DNA from: an uncultured Bacteroidales bacterium
Lineage (GTDB): Bacteria; Bacteroidota; Bacteroidia; Bacteroidales; F082
DNA: 64,000 nt
Assembly (NCBI GenBank): GCA_946405575.1
Contig: CAMJHP010000008.1
Location: forward strand, 1-64,000
Direction: 5' to 3'
In this document: positions 15,450 through 26,300 of the stretch, in pieces
Layout: each line of letters opens with the position of its first letter
How positions within the stretch are numbered: position 1 is the first letter of the stretch
Position numbers and translations under genes: made by a program
The notes under the pieces: model-generated
Told to the model about the DNA's origin: nothing
The model's input: only the letters and a program-made list of their open reading frames with translations
The model's database searches: none

Positions 15450-18155
15450 GTCTGATGACCCATTACAATTCACATCAAATTCATACATAAAATCACCATT
15501 CAAGTTTTCTCCATGGTAGATAACGTCCCCACTTGAATAGCTTATTGTGAAAGAGCATTCACCCATCCAACTTCCCTCAATCCAAGTCAACGTGACATGG
15601 CTCCCATTGACAAACATGAGGATTTGCGTACTTGATGAGCCGTCTTCAAACGTTAATTCGCTTGAACTTCCGCTATCATCAGTCACTACGAGTGTATTCC
15701 CGTTCCAGCCGTCGCCATACGAGTCATAGAGATCAAATGTGATAACACAACTATTTTCTCCTAAAAAGTTCGCCACAAGGCTCCTGTTGCCAGCCACCGT
15801 GAAGCTGTAGCTTGCATTGGTAGAAACCACATCGCCGTTTTCCGTCCAATTGACGAAGCTGTAGCCTATGTTGGCTGTGGCCGTCAACGTGCAGGTCGCG
15901 TCTTGGTTGTAGGTGCCGCCACCTGTCACTGTGCCACCATTGCTGGGATTGGCTGTGGCACTGATGGTGTAGGTTGCCGCACTTCCAACCGGATGGACCA
16001 GACGGACGCTTTTCCCATAATAACTGGGATGGCCTGTATCGGTGCCTATATTAGATCCATGGAACCAGGCATGAAACGGATTGTAATAGCTTGGTGTTGA
16101 CGACCAATACTCTCCGTTCCAATCCAATCCTTCTATGATGGTTCCTTCTTCTCGACCACCTGCTGCGGGAAGGAATACGGCTCCGTTAGGTTCAAAAACA
16201 CTTGCCCAAACAGATGCGGTAATAATGTTGTCATTGTACCCCCAAACATTATTCACATTATTTAAATTGTAGATACTACTACTCCAACTGTCGGGAAGCA
16301 ATACCAAGCCACATCTGTTGTCAACACGAGCCAATACGAATCTTATACCCGATGCCGTATTTCTCTCGAAATAAAGATATTGCCATTCCTCATTCGTCAA
16401 AGTGCGCCAGACAGTAGTATTGTCGCCATTGGTTATTATATTGTTGCCCCATTCATTAAACGTATTGTATTCTTCACCATTTGTTGAAGAATTTGTCGGG
16501 TTATTACCCGTACCCCAGCCGAACAAATCAATCCAACCGTTGTACGTCGGAGAGATATTGCTGTTGTCTTCGCCAACGCAGTCGAATTGGTTGAGGGCAA
16601 AACGCCAAATGTTGCTGGTGGCGTGGTACTGCAAATTGCCTTGCGAGAAATACACCTGCTGGCCTTCGCCCACAGAGAACAGGCCATTGATGGCTCCTGT
16701 GGGGGCGTAGTTCTGCACCCCGGCGCGCACTGGCCGCACAGTGAAACCACATGCTCGAGAGTAGCCACTCAGGTTGTACTCATTGCCCGAGCCGAAGTCG
16801 AGACCCCACGCGCCATCCGGAACGTCCGTGTTGAGCGAACTCGACCAATAGTCACCGAAACTACCAGCATAGTAGTGGAGGTCATCGGTCCGGAAACCAG
16901 CGGCGGGCAGGAAGAGACTGTTGCCGTTAGCAGCAGTAAAGAGTCGCCCTCTCACGCCGTTCTGTATCGTCCAGATGACAGTCGTGTTATTGCAAAGCTC
17001 CTGCCACTCTTCCTTGGTGGGCATACGCCAGTCATTGCCCCAGTTGGCCGTTGCGGCATCGTCCTCGGGCAAGAGTATGGTCAGGTTGTCGGTGAAGCCG
17101 TTGTAGCCGTAGCTGGAGTTGGTGCAATACTTGGTGAGCGCGTTACCATAAATACCGTTGCTATATTGGTAGGTGTTCCAGCTGTAGTCATCCTTAGGCT
17201 GAGTCTCGCCCCAAGCGAAGTAGTCACCATATTCTTCAGTTGCATTGGCTCCCACGTTGCAGATGGCCCACAGCAGGCCGCTGGGCAGACCGAGGTCAAC
17301 GTATCCGTGGGTGCTACTACTAGGCAAAGTGGTAACAGCCTCTTGAACAACCTCGCCAAGGCTACCATTAATGTCGACAGACACAGCATAAATCACGTAT
17401 TCCGTATTAGGTGTCAAGTTGCTGAACCAATGGGTAAAGACTCCTGAATTATGAATACCATAATTCCAAAGGTATTCAGGGAGGCCAATTCCCGTTGAAC
17501 TCGTCCATTCCTGCATTTCGTTTTCAGTAGCCAACATATAGGCATACGAGACACAGTCTTCATTAGGCGTAAAGGTAGCAGTAACTTCGGTTTCCATAAC
17601 CTGAGCAACGCTGATGCCTACTAGTGGATGGTAAGTCGTACCGTTGCAGTCGTGCTGTTGCAAACCTTGCGCCTCCAAAGCGGTAATAATGCTTTGGGCA
17701 TTGTTGATAGGCCATAAGTCTTGGATAACGATTTGACGGTTAGGGGCAATGAGGATGACACTAGGGAAGGCACCAATTTGATAAGTGCTACAGATGCCCG
17801 TGCCGCCAGCAGTACCACTGATGGTAGGATACTCAATACCGTAAGTGTTCACCCAATTAAGGCAATTAGTCTCACTGTCGCCAGTGGCAATTTCTATGTA
17901 GAACACATCGTGCATATTGCAGCCCATAGCATAGTAGGATTCCGTTACCTTCGGGGTGGCCTGCTGACAGGGACCGCAGGTAGTGAAAAAGAAATCAATA
18001 AGCACATATTGTCCACTATTGAGGATGTCGAACAAGTGGACTTCGGTGCCGTGGATGTCAGTAGCCGTGAAATCGACAGCTTGCGTAAGCGGACATTGCG
18101 CTTTCAGGCCAAAACCTATGGCCAACGCGAGGAGAAGTGTAATAATTTTTTTCAT
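14301..18155 (-). CDS. T9SS surface protein: thioredoxin-like head, two FISUMP domains, shared C-terminal cassette
   Basis: 1284 residues. Signal peptide 1-19; thioredoxin/AhpC-like domain 22-168 with redox motif Cys60-Gly-Pro-Cys63 (FFTTCGPCQQ); fibronectin-III-like 172-278; FISUMP domain 284-478 (VDLGLPSGLLWA...WRMPTKEEWQELC...GFTVRPVRA); a second FISUMP-like domain 488-724; one InlB-like B-repeat 728-798; a YGDGWNG beta domain 801-898; then the array's shared cassette: twin GWNW module 905-1075, GECRG module 1084-1196, T9SS sorting domain 1203-1284 (VYPNPVNGGE...LVVK). A secreted thiol-disulfide domain joined to an adhesin-like body is unusual. The intact CXXC suggests redox activity, but no substrate is evident. 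The 3' 1.2 kb is nearly identical to that of the next gene. Confidence 0.9.
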   Translation of the reverse strand: MKKIITLLLALAIGFGLKAQCPLTQAVDFTATDIHGTEVHLFDILNSGQYVLIDFFFTTCGPCQQATPKVTESYYAMGCNMHDVFYIEIATGDSETNCLNWVNTYGIEYPTISGTAGGTGICSTYQIGAFPSVILIAPNRQIVIQDLWPINNAQSIITALEAQGLQQHDCNGTTYHPLVGISVAQVMETEVTATFTPNEDCVSYAYMLATENEMQEWTSSTGIGLPEYLWNYGIHNSGVFTHWFSNLTPNTEYVIYAVSVDINGSLGEVVQEAVTTLPSSSTHGYVDLGLPSGLLWAICNVGANATEEYGDYFAWGETQPKDDYSWNTYQYSNGIYGNALTKYCTNSSYGYNGFTDNLTILLPEDDAATANWGNDWRMPTKEEWQELCNNTTVIWTIQNGVRGRLFTAANGNSLFLPAAGFRTDDLHYYAGSFGDYWSSSLNTDVPDGAWGLDFGSGNEYNLSGYSRACGFTVRPVRAGVQNYAPTGAINGLFSVGEGQQVYFSQGNLQYHATSNIWRFALNQFDCVGEDNSNISPTYNGWIDLFGWGTGNNPTNSSTNGEEYNTFNEWGNNIITNGDNTTVWRTLTNEEWQYLYFERNTASGIRFVLARVDNRCGLVLLPDSWSSSIYNLNNVNNVWGYNDNIITASVWASVFEPNGAVFLPAAGGREEGTIIEGLDWNGEYWSSTPSYYNPFHAWFHGSNIGTDTGHPSYYGKSVRLVHPVGSAATYTISATANPSNGGTVTGGGTYNQDATCTLTATANIGYSFVNWTENGDVVSTNASYSFTVAGNRSLVANFLGENSCVITFDLYDSYGDGWNGNTLVVTDDSGSSSELTFEDGSSSTQILMFVNGSHVTLTWIEGSWMGECSFTISYSSGDVIYHGENLNGDFMYEFDVNCNGSSDITQTTDLAQGWNWWSTYVEQDGIDGLAMLEESLGTNGYQIKSQTDFVTNYGSMWFGMLSSITNEETYMIDNTTSCQIEMTGAPVTPSDHPITVSSGWNWIGYPCTNTMSVSEAFSGYTPANGDQVKSQSDYAIYYSGMWIGQLQSITPGTGLMYLSNNTTSTTLVYPDGGRSTEIPTLPKATHWTNDIHAYPHNMTVMAVVELDDVELTTDNYELAAFDANGECRGSAKLTYVEPLNRYVAFLTIAGNDAVELGFRLYDAETGAEYYDAEESLSFAVNATIGEPEDVFVVHFRGTTGMDELASSVQVYPNPVNGGEQFSIGVNAESKAPVRVEIVNAMGVETLRATSTQMPAMLTAPSVAGVYTMRITVEGKGTVVRKLVVK

Positions 18156-18185
18156 AAATAAGCGAATTTATTAAGTTTGAAAGGG

Positions 18186-18193
18186 CAAATATA
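18186..18193 (-). promoter_or_regulatory. -7 promoter box for the thioredoxin/FISUMP gene
   Basis: Minus-strand TATATTTG matches TAnnTTTG, 31 bases before the ATG at 18155. No good -33 is seen. Confidence 0.45.
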
Positions 18194-18273
18194 GAAACTT
18201 TTGTTATAAGTAAAGAAAAAAAAACACTTTAAACAATTATTTAATTGAATAAATTATGCAAAAGAAACTGCCA

Positions 18274-19479
18274 ATAAAAAATGAGAGTGATTGAAACAAC
18301 CACTCCCATTTTGTCAATTTAACACTCTGCTCACTTGACCACCAGCTTGCGGACAACCGTACCCTTGCCTTCCACCGTGATGCGCATTGTGTAGACACCT
18401 GCAACGGACGGGGCCGTCAACATTGCGGGCATCTGTGTAGACGTTGCACGCAACGTCTCTACACCCATAGCGTTCACGATTTCAACGCGGACGGGAGCCT
18501 TGCTTTCGGCATTCACACCGATACTGAACTGCTCGCCTCCGTTCACGGGGTTCGGGTAGACTTGTACGCTGCTGGCCAACTCGTCCATTCCCGTTGTGCC
18601 CCTGAAGTGAACCACGAAGACATCCTCTGGCTCGCCAATGGTGGCGTTGACGGCGAAGCTGAGGCTCTCCTCGGCATCATAGTATTCCGCGCCTGTCTCC
18701 GCGTCGTACAGCCTGAAGCCCAATTCGACGGCATCGTTTCCGGCAATGGTCAGGAAGGCCACATAACGGTTCAGTGGCTCCACATACGTCAACTTCGCGC
18801 TGCCTCTGCACTCGCCGTTGGCATCGAAGGCAGCCAGCTCGTAGTTGTCCGTTGTCAGCTCAACATCATCGAGTTCCACCACGGCCATCACCGTCATATT
18901 GTGCGGATAGGCGTGGATGTCGTTCGTCCAGTGTGTGGCCTTGGGCAAAGTTGGGATCTCAGTACTGCGGCCTCCGTCGGGATAGACCAGCGTGGTCGAC
19001 GTGGTGTTGTTCGACAGGTACATCAAACCTGTGCCAGGCGTGATGCTCTGCAGCTGGCCAATCCACATTCCGCTGAAGTACATCGCGTAGTCGGCTTGCG
19101 ACTTCACCTGGTCGCCGTTGGCGGGTGTGTATCCCGCAAAGGCTTCCGACACGCTCATCGTGTTGGTGCACGGATAGCCTATCCAGTTCCAGCCGCTGCT
19201 GACGGTGATGGGATGGTCGGAGGGTGTGACAGGCGCGCCCGTCATCTCTATCTGACAGCTTGTGGTGTTGTCTATCATATACGTCTCCTCGTTGGTGATG
19301 CTGCTGAGCATACCGAACCACATCGAGCCGTAGTTGGTGACGAAGTCCGTCTGCGACTTGATCTGGTAGCCGTTAGTGCCTAGGCTCTCCTCCAGCATTG
19401 CCAGGCCGTCGATGCCGTCCTGTTCCACGTAGGTGCTCCACCAGTTCCAGCCTTGGGCGAGGTCGGTGGTTTGGGTGAT
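18274..19479. repeat. 1.2-kb duplicated segment, copy 2 (cassette plus terminator)
   Basis: Partner of 14244-15449. It includes an identical terminator hairpin at 18276-18312 (minus strand) downstream of the C10 protease gene. In the 19080-19145 stretch this copy matches 53790-53870 instead of its partner. Confidence 0.9.
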
Positions 19480-22400
19480 TTCGCCCTGGCTCTCGCTGAA
19501 GTTGGCTATGTAGGTGGCGTTTTCTGTGACAGTGAAGCTGTAGGTTGAGGTCGTGGACACTACCATTCCATCCTTTGTCCAGTCGGTGAACGTATAGCCC
19601 GGATTGGCTATGGCGACCAGGGTGCAGTTCTGGCCATAAATATAGGTGCCGCCACCGCTCACCGTACCGCCTTGAGCAGAATTGGCCATAGCAGTAATGG
19701 AATATGTATTATTGGACTTCTGAATGCAGTTGGACCAAGTGATTTCTGTGCTACCGCCTTCTCCAACACAACCACGAATCATCCAAGTATAGTTGAGACC
19801 ATAGTCCGTAGAATGCTCCCAAGTGAAGCCATCGAGCGACAGGAAGTCGGAGTTGCCGTTGCCGACATAGTCGCAGCCAGACATCGGGTAGGCAATGTCA
19901 GATGTGTAGATTGTCAGCCACAGGTCTTGTGTGGCATCGATGGTTACTGGTGTGGTCAGCGTGATGTCGTGCCATGCAAAGTCGCCAGGCACATATTCGG
20001 AAATCGTGCTCACCAGTGTACCAGGAGCAGTGGCACCGCCCAAGTACACATTGACGGTATAGTAGCCGGAATAGGTCCAGCCGTAGTCGCCATCGGTATC
20101 CGTAAAGATGCCCACCTTGGTCAGGCTCTGACCAGCATAGGCAGTAAGGTCGGCAGCAGGGAATCTGATGCCCCAGTACACTGCACCACCTCCAGTACCG
20201 ACACCACCAGCGTAGTTATCGGTGCAGTATTGCAGGTAGTCGCGGTTGTCCTTGACACCAGTGCTAATCGTCACATCATTATTATGCCTGCCGTTTTCAC
20301 AATTCACCCGTAGTTCACCATAATGGCTATTGTTGGTAACAGGAGGCTGGAAAGCAGAAACGTCAAGCGTATGAGGATTGGGTATCACGGGGGTGTCATT
20401 CCAATGGATTTCCTTGGCATTGCCTCTCCCATCCACCACGCTGACACCATATTTGTAATTGCCCGTGGCCAATCCCGACCACTCGTTGTCAATGTATTGG
20501 TTGCCCGTCACATTGTTGGCAATCAGTTCTTCTCCACTTCCATCACAATAGGCTCGATAGACGCAGTATGTTGACCTATCAGATTTCGAAGTACCAGAGT
20601 CCACATTGTCATTATCCAAATAGAACCTACTGGATTCCGTCCAATACACCCTTACATACTGGCTATTGGGATTGTTTGCCTCTGGATAATACTCTGCAAA
20701 GACTTCCAAGCCTTGTGGAGTGTTTGAAGAGAAGTTGGCTACATAAGTAGCATTCTCTGTCACTGCGAAACTATATGTGGCATCGGTAGATACCGATGTC
20801 CCATTCTTAGTCCAGTCCACGAAGGAATAGCCCTCATTGGCTGAGGCAATCAGAGTGCAGGTCTGGCCTGCAATGAATGAGCCCATTCCAATGACCGTTC
20901 CGCCCTCGATTGGGTTGGCAGAGGCCGAAATGGTATAGTAAGTTCCCGTCCCTATTTGTACTGAAACTTGATTGGAGGCACTTGTTTCACCTGCATAATA
21001 ATTGGTTGTTACGTAATAATTGTAAAAACCTGTTGGCAAGTTATTGTCGTAATAACTGGTGCTGCCCACATTATTGGCAATGCAAAAGCTGTTCCTAAAG
21101 ATGTTATAAGTGTAATTACCGTCGGAGACAAAGGTGCGGATAAGAAACGCTGCATTGTTCCAGGTATAAACCCCAGAAGTAGGATTGGTTGAATAATAGT
21201 TGCCTTCGCTGCCAGAATAATAACTACAATAGGTTGCCGGATAATTTCTGTATTCAGGGTCATAAATGAACACCCAAAGATCCTGGGAAGCATCAATTTG
21301 TATCGGAGTGGACAAATCAATGTCAAACCAACCCGTCGACCCTACTGAAAAAGACTGTTGCAGAAGCTGAGTCTGTGGATGGCCAGAAGTGGTTCCATTA
21401 TACACATACACTTCGTAAGGACCCGTTTCATTGGCAAAAAACGACACTTTATAGACCTTCATGTTGTTATAACTGCTTAAGTTTGAAGCAAGGTAACGGT
21501 GACCCCAATATATAGTATTTGATCCCGTATATCCTAAAGAGCCGTTGTAGTTACCCTCTCCATAGGTCAATGTCGCCGTTGGCGTTGAAGGATAACACCA
21601 GTCGGGAGCCGTCCATGAAAGGTTGACATTGTTGCCCGAAGCGGTTGCCGCCAAATCGTCAACCAAAGGTACGGGATAATCAACGGTGACTGTCACCGCA
21701 TTTGACGACAACGATAGTCTTCCTTGGGAATCCACGCTTCTCACATAATAAACAGAACTACCATATGGAGCGATACCTGTATATGAAGTTGAGGAAACAT
21801 TGCCGATAAAACTGTTGTTGCAATAGACTTGATAACTGGAAGCCCCACTGGCTGCCGTCCAAGAGAGCGACACATTTCGTCCGTTTTGCGAATATGTCAA
21901 ATTTGAGGGAGCGTCGGCAGTGCATTCTGAAGGGCGAATGCCTAAGACAGCACCTTGGTCTTCATTGTAGATGCCATTGTCACCCGATCCTATGCCACCA
22001 GGGCCAGGATTCAAGTTGCTGATGACGTAATACTCATCACAATAGCCTCCCCATCCCCAATTGACATGAAAATAATTGTTGCTGTTGTATCCATCGAACA
22101 CAAAAGCATGTCCTCCACCAGAGCCTCTTCCATTATACCAAATGGGACGGTTGAGGTTAAGGTCGGCTTTCAACATACTAATCCATACATTATCACTATA
22201 TTCCGAACGGGCGTGGTATGCCATTTCTGTTGAATAGTTAAAATAGGTTTTTAAGGCTTCTGCCACGATAGCAGAACCAGCACTGCTGGAACTTGGCGAG
22301 TAGTTCATATTAACAGACACGCCACAATGGTACATCAGTGTGGCAACAGCCATTTTTTGCGTATTAGTGCTGGAGTAATCGTAAGTGTTGATCATATTGT

Positions 22401-23100
22401 TCCAATCGTATGTGGTGGACTGAAAGTCGGCTGACAGTTCGCCATAAGTAGAATGGGTGTAGGTATGCGATCCTATGCCATGCTCTGGATAGTTCCAATA
22501 TTTCATTATTTGGGCCATAGCTGTAGCGACACACCCTGTGACCGAACCTCCAGGACACAACATATTATAAGGAGAACCTTGGCTCCAGTGGGTTTGAATC
22601 AGGGGAGCTACTACGGTAGTTGCCCTATCAACGTTGGGATTGCCTTCGGCCAAATCACGCCATTGCTGTGTCACTTCCGACGATGCTCTCAGTTGATTGT
22701 CGATGGCATACCGAATTGCATCACTGTATTCTTGAATCCAAGCCCTCTTGTTGGCGGGCATATCTTCAACATTGAATCGACCTGTCAGAGAGTAACCAAG
22801 GATGGGCTGCACGCGGTCGTCGGCTGCCATCAAAACAAAACTATTCTCCGTAGTAAACACATACACATTAGAGAAACCAGCAGAAACCGCAACCTCCGTC
22901 AGTCCAGCTGATCGCGCTCCATTATTGTTCAAAAAAGTAGTCGCCACTTGGCGTGCCTTTCCTATTTCGACAGGATTAGCTATAGCTCCCAAGGAAAGAA
23001 AGAGCATAATCATTGTCAAAGTAAATAGTTTTTCCCTTTTTCGATTACCCTTGTTTATGGCATTATTTACCTTGCCATAAAATAACGTATTGTCTATCAT
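18331..23100 (-). CDS. T9SS surface C10 (streptopain/interpain-type) cysteine protease fused to adhesin modules
   Basis: 1589 residues. N-terminal hydrophobic leader (about 25-42), an inhibitory propeptide-like region at about 45-150, then a C10 papain-like protease at about 160-390. Catalytic Cys190 is in TGCVATAMAQIM, His331 in GGGHAFVFDGY, and the Asn347-Trp348 pair in HVNWGWGG, all intact. After it come a fibronectin-III-like domain (395-475), beta modules, an InlB-like B-repeat (727-795), a linker with GNYKYGVSVVDGRGNAKEI, a 225-residue module also present in the IgGFc-type protein (nucleotides 19726-20373), a second B-repeat, and the shared cassette with T9SS sorting domain. Relatives such as PrtT and interpain A degrade host proteins; a role here is inferred. 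ATG 23100 follows a -7 box at 23141-23148. Confidence 0.92.
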   Translation of the reverse strand: MIDNTLFYGKVNNAINKGNRKREKLFTLTMIMLFLSLGAIANPVEIGKARQVATTFLNNNGARSAGLTEVAVSAGFSNVYVFTTENSFVLMAADDRVQPILGYSLTGRFNVEDMPANKRAWIQEYSDAIRYAIDNQLRASSEVTQQWRDLAEGNPNVDRATTVVAPLIQTHWSQGSPYNMLCPGGSVTGCVATAMAQIMKYWNYPEHGIGSHTYTHSTYGELSADFQSTTYDWNNMINTYDYSSTNTQKMAVATLMYHCGVSVNMNYSPSSSSAGSAIVAEALKTYFNYSTEMAYHARSEYSDNVWISMLKADLNLNRPIWYNGRGSGGGHAFVFDGYNSNNYFHVNWGWGGYCDEYYVISNLNPGPGGIGSGDNGIYNEDQGAVLGIRPSECTADAPSNLTYSQNGRNVSLSWTAASGASSYQVYCNNSFIGNVSSTSYTGIAPYGSSVYYVRSVDSQGRLSLSSNAVTVTVDYPVPLVDDLAATASGNNVNLSWTAPDWCYPSTPTATLTYGEGNYNGSLGYTGSNTIYWGHRYLASNLSSYNNMKVYKVSFFANETGPYEVYVYNGTTSGHPQTQLLQQSFSVGSTGWFDIDLSTPIQIDASQDLWVFIYDPEYRNYPATYCSYYSGSEGNYYSTNPTSGVYTWNNAAFLIRTFVSDGNYTYNIFRNSFCIANNVGSTSYYDNNLPTGFYNYYVTTNYYAGETSASNQVSVQIGTGTYYTISASANPIEGGTVIGMGSFIAGQTCTLIASANEGYSFVDWTKNGTSVSTDATYSFAVTENATYVANFSSNTPQGLEVFAEYYPEANNPNSQYVRVYWTESSRFYLDNDNVDSGTSKSDRSTYCVYRAYCDGSGEELIANNVTGNQYIDNEWSGLATGNYKYGVSVVDGRGNAKEIHWNDTPVIPNPHTLDVSAFQPPVTNNSHYGELRVNCENGRHNNDVTISTGVKDNRDYLQYCTDNYAGGVGTGGGAVYWGIRFPAADLTAYAGQSLTKVGIFTDTDGDYGWTYSGYYTVNVYLGGATAPGTLVSTISEYVPGDFAWHDITLTTPVTIDATQDLWLTIYTSDIAYPMSGCDYVGNGNSDFLSLDGFTWEHSTDYGLNYTWMIRGCVGEGGSTEITWSNCIQKSNNTYSITAMANSAQGGTVSGGGTYIYGQNCTLVAIANPGYTFTDWTKDGMVVSTTSTYSFTVTENATYIANFSESQGEITQTTDLAQGWNWWSTYVEQDGIDGLAMLEESLGTNGYQIKSQTDFVTNYGSMWFGMLSSITNEETYMIDNTTSCQIEMTGAPVTPSDHPITVSSGWNWIGYPCTNTMSVSEAFAGYTPANGDQVKSQADYAMYFSGMWIGQLQSITPGTGLMYLSNNTTSTTLVYPDGGRSTEIPTLPKATHWTNDIHAYPHNMTVMAVVELDDVELTTDNYELAAFDANGECRGSAKLTYVEPLNRYVAFLTIAGNDAVELGFRLYDAETGAEYYDAEESLSFAVNATIGEPEDVFVVHFRGTTGMDELASSVQVYPNPVNGGEQFSIGVNAESKAPVRVEIVNAMGVETLRATSTQMPAMLTAPSVAGVYTMRITVEGKGTVVRKLVVK
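19726..20373. repeat. 648-bp module shared with the IgGFc-type gene, copy 1
   Basis: Nearly identical to 56451-57098 (constant offset 36725). It encodes a beta module running from VTNNSHYGELRVNCENG to TWSNC. The flanks on both sides diverge, so the match stops at module borders. Confidence 0.9.
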
Positions 23101-23140
23101 ATTATTAGAATTTATGGTTTATAATTTTTTTCTATCGGGG

Positions 23141-23148
23141 CAAATGTA
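23141..23148 (-). promoter_or_regulatory. -7 promoter box for the 18331-23100 protease gene
   Basis: Minus-strand TACATTTG, an exact TAnnTTTG match, 41 bases before the ATG. Confidence 0.45.
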
Positions 23149-23241
23149 AGAATTTATTATCAATGCTAATATTGTTTATCCAATTATTTTTGGAATAATT
23201 ATTCTTTTTTTACATTTCGGAATCATATTTCCAATGCACCA

Positions 23242-23288
23242 AAAAAGGGAGCCCATAGTCGGTTTCTCCTATGGGCTCCAAAAAAAAT
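23242..23288 (-). terminator. terminator of the 23304-29129 LRR gene
   Basis: GGAGCCCATAG (23248-23258) pairs perfectly with CTATGGGCTCC (23269-23279) around a 10-base loop. A- and T-runs flank both sides. It lies 16 bases past the stop codon. Confidence 0.9.
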
Positions 23289-23303
23289 GTCACAAATTGT
23301 TGC

Positions 23304-26300
23304 TTATCTGACTACTAACTTACGGATAATGGTGCCTTTGCCTTCCACCGTGATGCGTAATGTGTAGACACCTGCGACGGATGGGGCCGTCAACATTGCG
23401 GGCATCTGTGTAGACGTTGCACGCAACGTCTCTACACCCATAGCGTTCACGATTTCAACGCGGACGGGAGCCTTGCTTTCGGCATTCACACCGATACTGA
23501 ACTGCTCGCCTCCGTTCACGGGGTTCGGGTAGACTTGTACGCTGCTGGCCAACTCGTCCATTCCCGTTGTGCCCCTGAAGTGAACCACGAAGACATCCTC
23601 TGGCTCGCCAATGGTGGCGTTGACGGCGAAGCTGAGGCTCTCCTCGGCATCATAGTATTCCGCGCCTGTCTCCGCGTCGTACAGCCTGAAGCCCAATTCG
23701 ACGGCATCGTTTCCGGCAATGGTCAGGAAGGCCACATAACGGTTCAGTGGCTCCACATACGTCAACTTCGCGCTGCCTCTGCACTCGCCGTTGGCGAAAG
23801 CCGCCAGCTCGTAATTCTCCGAATTGAGTTCCTCATCGTTGAGCTCAACCACAGCCATCACGGTCATATTGTGAGGATAGGCGTGGATGTCGTTCGTCCA
23901 ATGTGTGGCCTTGGCTGAGGTTGCGGCTTCTGTGTTGCGGCTTCCGTCGGGATAGACCAAAGTGGTGCTTTCGGTGTTGTTCGACATATACATCAGGCCT
24001 GTGCCCGGCGTGATGTTCTGCAGCTGACCAAACCAAACGCCGTTGAAATACATAGCGTAGTCGGCTTGCGACTTCACTTGGTCGCCGTTGGTGGACTCAA
24101 GTCCCGCGAAGGCTTCCGACACGCTCATCGTGTTGGTGCAGGGATAGCCTATCCAGTTCCAACCATTGCTGATGTTGATGGGATGGTCGGAGGGTGTGGC
24201 GGGCATACCTGGCATCGCAACTATACAATCAGCTGTGTTGTTCACCATATAAGTCTCTTCGTTGGTGATACTGCTGAGCATTCCGAACCACATCGTGCCG
24301 TAGTTGGTGACGTAGTCGGTCTGCGATTTGATTTGGAAGCCGTTGGAGCCGAGGCCCTCCTCGAGCATCGTCAGGCCGTCGATGCCCTCCTGCTCGATGT
24401 AGGTGCTCCACCAGTTCCAGCCTTGGTAGAACTGCGTGAGCTGCATATTGGTGAAGTTGAACACGAAGGGATCCTCAAAAGTGCCCACGATGGCATTGGG
24501 CTCAAAGGTGACAACGGAAACGCAGCCCGCCACGGATTCCTCGTTTGTCTCATGGTTGTAGAGTTTGAAGTTGAACATGTCGCCTGTCTCGCCATAGAGC
24601 ATAAGGAAGACCAGATAGCGGTCCACCTCGGGATAGTAGGTGAGCAGTTGGCGGCCTCGGCACTCGCCATTGCAGAAGGCACCGATTTCCAAGTATGGAA
24701 CGGCTTGCTCCACGCCCTCAATCTGGATGATGCCCGTGACAGTCATATTGGTCTCAAACTGATGGATGTTGACGTTCCAGTGGTAGGTGTAGGAGTTCGG
24801 CGAATAGTCCTCCGTGATGTGGAAGAACTCTTCCCAATACGGTGCGGTGCGGTAGGCCTCGCCTGAACCCATGGGCACAGAGACGGGGATGTTGCGCGAA
24901 ACCATACCAAACGTGCTGGAATAGATGGTCGGCGGAGTGACGGCACCCGAAGAAATGTCGTTGATCAAGAAGCAGTGCTTGAAGGCAAAGTCAGGAATGC
25001 TTTCCACGTTCTCGCCAATGCGAAGATGTGAGAAAGCGCAGTCATAGAAAACAGGCTCTCCTGCGCTGCCCATCGTTTGGCAGTTTGTGGCATTGTAGTT
25101 GACCACGCTGATGCCATCGCAGCCGTAGAAAGCGTATCCACCCACCGACTCAAGCGTCTCGGGCAGTGTGATCTCGCCGCGCAGGCCGCTGCAGTTTTGG
25201 AAGGCTCTGCTGCCGATGTATTGAAGATTTTCGGGAAGTACAAGCCCCGTGAGACTTGTGCAATTCCTAAATGCTTCATCTTCAATGGAGGTCACCAACA
25301 TAGGAATTTCAAGCGTTCCTGACAAGCTACGACAATCTGAAAATGCTTTATATCCAATAGATGTCAATGAGCTAGGGAGAATCAAGTTAGTCAAGCTGGT
25401 ACAACCATAAAAAGCCCAATTACCTATTGTTTCCACCGAATTGGGAAGATTAATTGTCTCAAGGCTGCTACACCAATCAAAGACTCCCTCTTCAATGGAA
25501 GTTATCCCATCAGGAATGATAATAGAAGTAAGGCTATTACAGTTGTAGAAAGCATTGGCTCCGATATAAGTCACCGAATTGGGAATGACAAACTCCCCAG
25601 TTAGATTGTGACAACTCCCGAATGCTGCATAACCGATACTCGTTACATTTTGTGGAAGAATGACAGAAGTAAGGTTTTCACAATACTCAAACTCATACTC
25701 GTTGATGTATGTCAACCCTGTGAAGTATTGCAACTCGTCAAAGGAGGTGATGTTGCGGTTATAATAGAACACTTGACCCAAATTCGTCACCGCAGCAGCT
25801 TCGTCATAGCTCAGGAATCCGTCGCTGTCAGTGTCCCAGTTGTTTAGGCAGATGGCTTCCACATTCGGGTCGGCAAAGACGATATACGTGCCCTCCATAG
25901 GCGAGAATACCGCCACCAAATCCCTCGGCCCTGCAACGATAAAGGTGTATTCGGCATCGGTCGACACCTCTTGTCCATTTTCCAACCAGCGCAAGAAGCT
26001 GTGGCCTTCGGCGGGCGTGGCCGTCAGGGTGCAAATGGTGTCTATCACGTATTCACCTGTGCCACTCACCGTGCCCCTGTCCTCAAAATTAGGTGTGGCG
26101 GTGATGCTGAAAGGCACCTTGACGAAATTGGCCACCAAGTCCCTATTTCCTGACACTATGAAGGAATATGTTACATCGGTGGAAAACACTTCGTTGTTCT
26201 CTGTCCAGCTATCGAAGGCGTAGCCATAGTTCGGTATGGCGTTCAACGTACAGGTGGAGCCACTTGTAATATCAAGTGCCGAAGTACCAGGTTGCGATAT

